Shown here: piece after piece, positions 62,831 to 64,000 of the stretch
Numbering within the stretch: position 1 is the stretch's first letter
Layout of the letters: every line of letters begins with the position of its first letter
Origin: Phocaeicola_A sp036804505
GTDB taxonomy: Bacteria; Bacteroidota; Bacteroidia; Bacteroidales; Bacteroidaceae
Direction: 5' to 3'
Length of the DNA: 64,000 nt
Assembly: GCA_036804505.1 (NCBI GenBank)
Contig: DAIRSI010000015.1
Span: forward strand, 33,615-97,614
Program-made: the position numbers and the translations under genes
Notes under the pieces: model-generated
What the model was told of the DNA's origin: nothing
Database searches by the model: none
Seen by the model: the letters and a program-made list of their open reading frames with translations, nothing else

Positions 62831-63811
62831 ATGAAGACATTTTTGAAACACACCCTGACGACTCTTGCCAAGTTCTCCATTTCGGGCGCGCGCGAGAATC
62901 ATGACAAGGCTGCCGATAATGACAGTGCCATGCGGGATGCTTTTTTTAGACTGACGGATGCTCCTCTCTACAATGCCATTGGCAGAGGCACTTCGGAATC
63001 ACCGTATCTTCTTTTCAACGCCATGCAGCTGGCCGATCTGGCTATGACGGTGAATGCAGGCAACCCCATGAAAGGAATTTTCTTTGAAATGAAAAATGAT
63101 ATTAACTTGAGCTATTTGTGTGGTTCCACTCCGCAAGGGTGTTCCTGCTGGATGCCTATAGGAATATCGATGAAAAACCATTGTTTCGCCGGTACGTTTG
63201 ATGGGGGAGGTCACCGGGTGAGCGGTCTTTTCATGGACACCCCCCTCAGTCATCGGAGCCTTTTCGGACCTACCACAACTGCGGCGGTCATCAGGAACCT
63301 GTCGGTATATGGTTCAGTGGCGGGTGATTTCTTTGTCGGCGGCATAACGAGTTTCAACCGGGGACTCATTTCTCACTGCAATTCCTTCGTGAAGGTGTAC
63401 GGAACTGACAACAGTGTCGGTGGCATAGCGGGTTTCAACGGAGGCATCATAGAGCACTGTAGCAATAACTTGACGGTGAGCGGCAGGAGCGAAGTGGGCG
63501 GCATAGTCGGTCGTATCGGTCTGGACGGAGTATTGACGGACTGCAAGAACATGGGCATGGTGAATGGGCATAGCATCGTTGGCGGAGTGACGGGAATCAA
63601 CATAGGCAGCATCAGTGGCTGCTTCAATATGGGGGCAGTGAGTGGCGTTTTGGACTATTCGGCAGGAGGCATTGCGGGGGTGAATAATCTGGGCACCATT
63701 TCGGACAGTTACAGCACAGGTGCAGTGGTCGGTTCACACACGACAGACGATATAGTAGGCGTCAGTGACGGAGATACGATTTTTCCCCACACCTGTGCAA
63801 AGTCTTTTTAA
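62831..63811 (+). CDS. GLUG-repeat surface-type protein, possibly shortened
   Basis: A 326-residue protein. Residues about 45-140 match the segment that opens GLUG domains (GRGTSESPYLLFNAMQLADLA, ...FAGTFDGGGHRVSGL), then at least five GLUG-type units (GGITSFNRGLISHC, GGIAGFNGGIIEHC, GGIVGRIG, GGVTGINIGSISGC, GGIAGVNNLGTISDS), a beta-helix-like surface fold. The N-terminus lacks a hydrophobic core or lipobox, odd for a surface protein, and the last 12 codons (from DTIF) are the promoter module of the next gene, so both ends look altered. Confidence 0.75.
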   Translation: MKTFLKHTLTTLAKFSISGARENHDKAADNDSAMRDAFFRLTDAPLYNAIGRGTSESPYLLFNAMQLADLAMTVNAGNPMKGIFFEMKNDINLSYLCGSTPQGCSCWMPIGISMKNHCFAGTFDGGGHRVSGLFMDTPLSHRSLFGPTTTAAVIRNLSVYGSVAGDFFVGGITSFNRGLISHCNSFVKVYGTDNSVGGIAGFNGGIIEHCSNNLTVSGRSEVGGIVGRIGLDGVLTDCKNMGMVNGHSIVGGVTGINIGSISGCFNMGAVSGVLDYSAGGIAGVNNLGTISDSYSTGAVVGSHTTDDIVGVSDGDTIFPHTCAKSF

Positions 63812-63816
63812 ATTTG
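63775..63816 (+). promoter_or_regulatory. Second copy of the shared promoter module
   Basis: TACGATTTTTCCCCACACCTG at 63775-63795, then AGTCTT and TAAATTTG at 63809-63816. TACGAT-to--7 distance is 34 bp, identical to the first copy. It overlaps the coding end of the GLUG gene and lies 34 bp before the ATG at 63850. Confidence 0.7.
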
Positions 63817-63849
63817 AAACATAAAAACATTAATCATAAATCGATTTAT

Positions 63850-64000
63850 ATGAAGAACATTATCAAAAGCACGCTGGCGGTTTTCGCCTTGCTCACCCTG
63901 TTGGGCAGCTGCAAAAGTTACGACGACGACATCGATGCACTGGACAAGCGCGTCTCTGCCCTCGAAGAGTGGCAAAGCACAGTAAACACCAACATCACGA
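63850..64000 (+). CDS. Surface lipoprotein with coiled-coil start (DUF4988-like), cut by window end
   Basis: The first 50 residues are visible: signal peptide with lipobox LLGSC (Cys21), then YDDDIDALDKRVSALEEW, a heptad-like coiled coil typical of the DUF4988 N-terminus of Bacteroides surface proteins. In that group the coiled coil is often followed by GLUG or similar repeats, which would make this the intact relative of the preceding gene. The rest lies outside the window. Confidence 0.75.
   Translation, partial: MKNIIKSTLAVFALLTLLGSCKSYDDDIDALDKRVSALEEWQSTVNTNIT

Overview
The window is chromosomal DNA of a gut-type Bacteroidaceae member (Bacteroides or Phocaeicola grade; I cannot fix the species). 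The evidence is a SusC/SusD polysaccharide-utilisation system, a hybrid two-component sensor, ECF sigma/FecR pairs, serine-type sulfatase, class II ribonucleotide reductase, and many promoters of the Bacteroides form TTG-N19/21-TAnnTTTG with no Shine-Dalgarno sequences. No rRNA, tRNA, CRISPR array, transposase or phage gene was seen.

Region 1 (1-23.2 kb) is mostly housekeeping: the end of malate dehydrogenase, a Nudix hydrolase, queA, a DUF2027/Smr protein, a small outer-membrane protein, an etfB-etfA-acyl-CoA dehydrogenase operon, an ECF-transporter S subunit, FabK, an ECF sigma factor/membrane anti-sigma/lipoprotein operon, a PiT-type phosphate transporter followed by a PhoB/PhoR-like two-component pair, an alanine symporter, an EamA permease, TrpB2, a lipoprotein and an ADP-forming acyl-CoA synthetase. 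The phosphate transporter is preceded by three 8-bp direct repeats at exact 11-bp spacing, a likely Pho box.

Region 2 (23.4-24.4 kb) is a queD-queE operon whose short leader folds as a preQ1-I-like pseudoknot ending 4 nt before the queD start codon.

Region 3 (24.5-49.9 kb) is carbohydrate catabolism. A sigma factor/FecR/SusC(STN)/SusD/GH29 fucosidase/sulfatase block looks aimed at a fucosylated, sulfated glycan. After a LysR regulator, a second block is aimed at pectin: mutarotase, PL10-like pectate lyase, KdgF-like cupin, an 848-residue beta-helix protein, a CE12-CE8 fusion esterase, an alpha/beta hydrolase, and a hybrid two-component sensor. The pectin block has no SusC/SusD pair of its own here.

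Region 4 (49.9-60.1 kb) returns to core genes: folB overlapping nrdJ, a nitroreductase, dnaA, an MlaD-type lipid-transport protein, a cell-wall amidase and a TonB-dependent receptor.

Region 5 (60.0-64.0 kb) looks richer in G+C by eye. It holds a BASS-like transporter, a membrane-bound TPR/AraC regulator, a GLUG-repeat surface protein and the start of a coiled-coil surface lipoprotein. The two surface-protein genes share a promoter module (TACGATTTTTCCCC, then TAnnTTTG exactly 34 bp later), doubled at 21 bp right after the regulator gene. This is the best candidate here for an undescribed regulator/surface-protein system.
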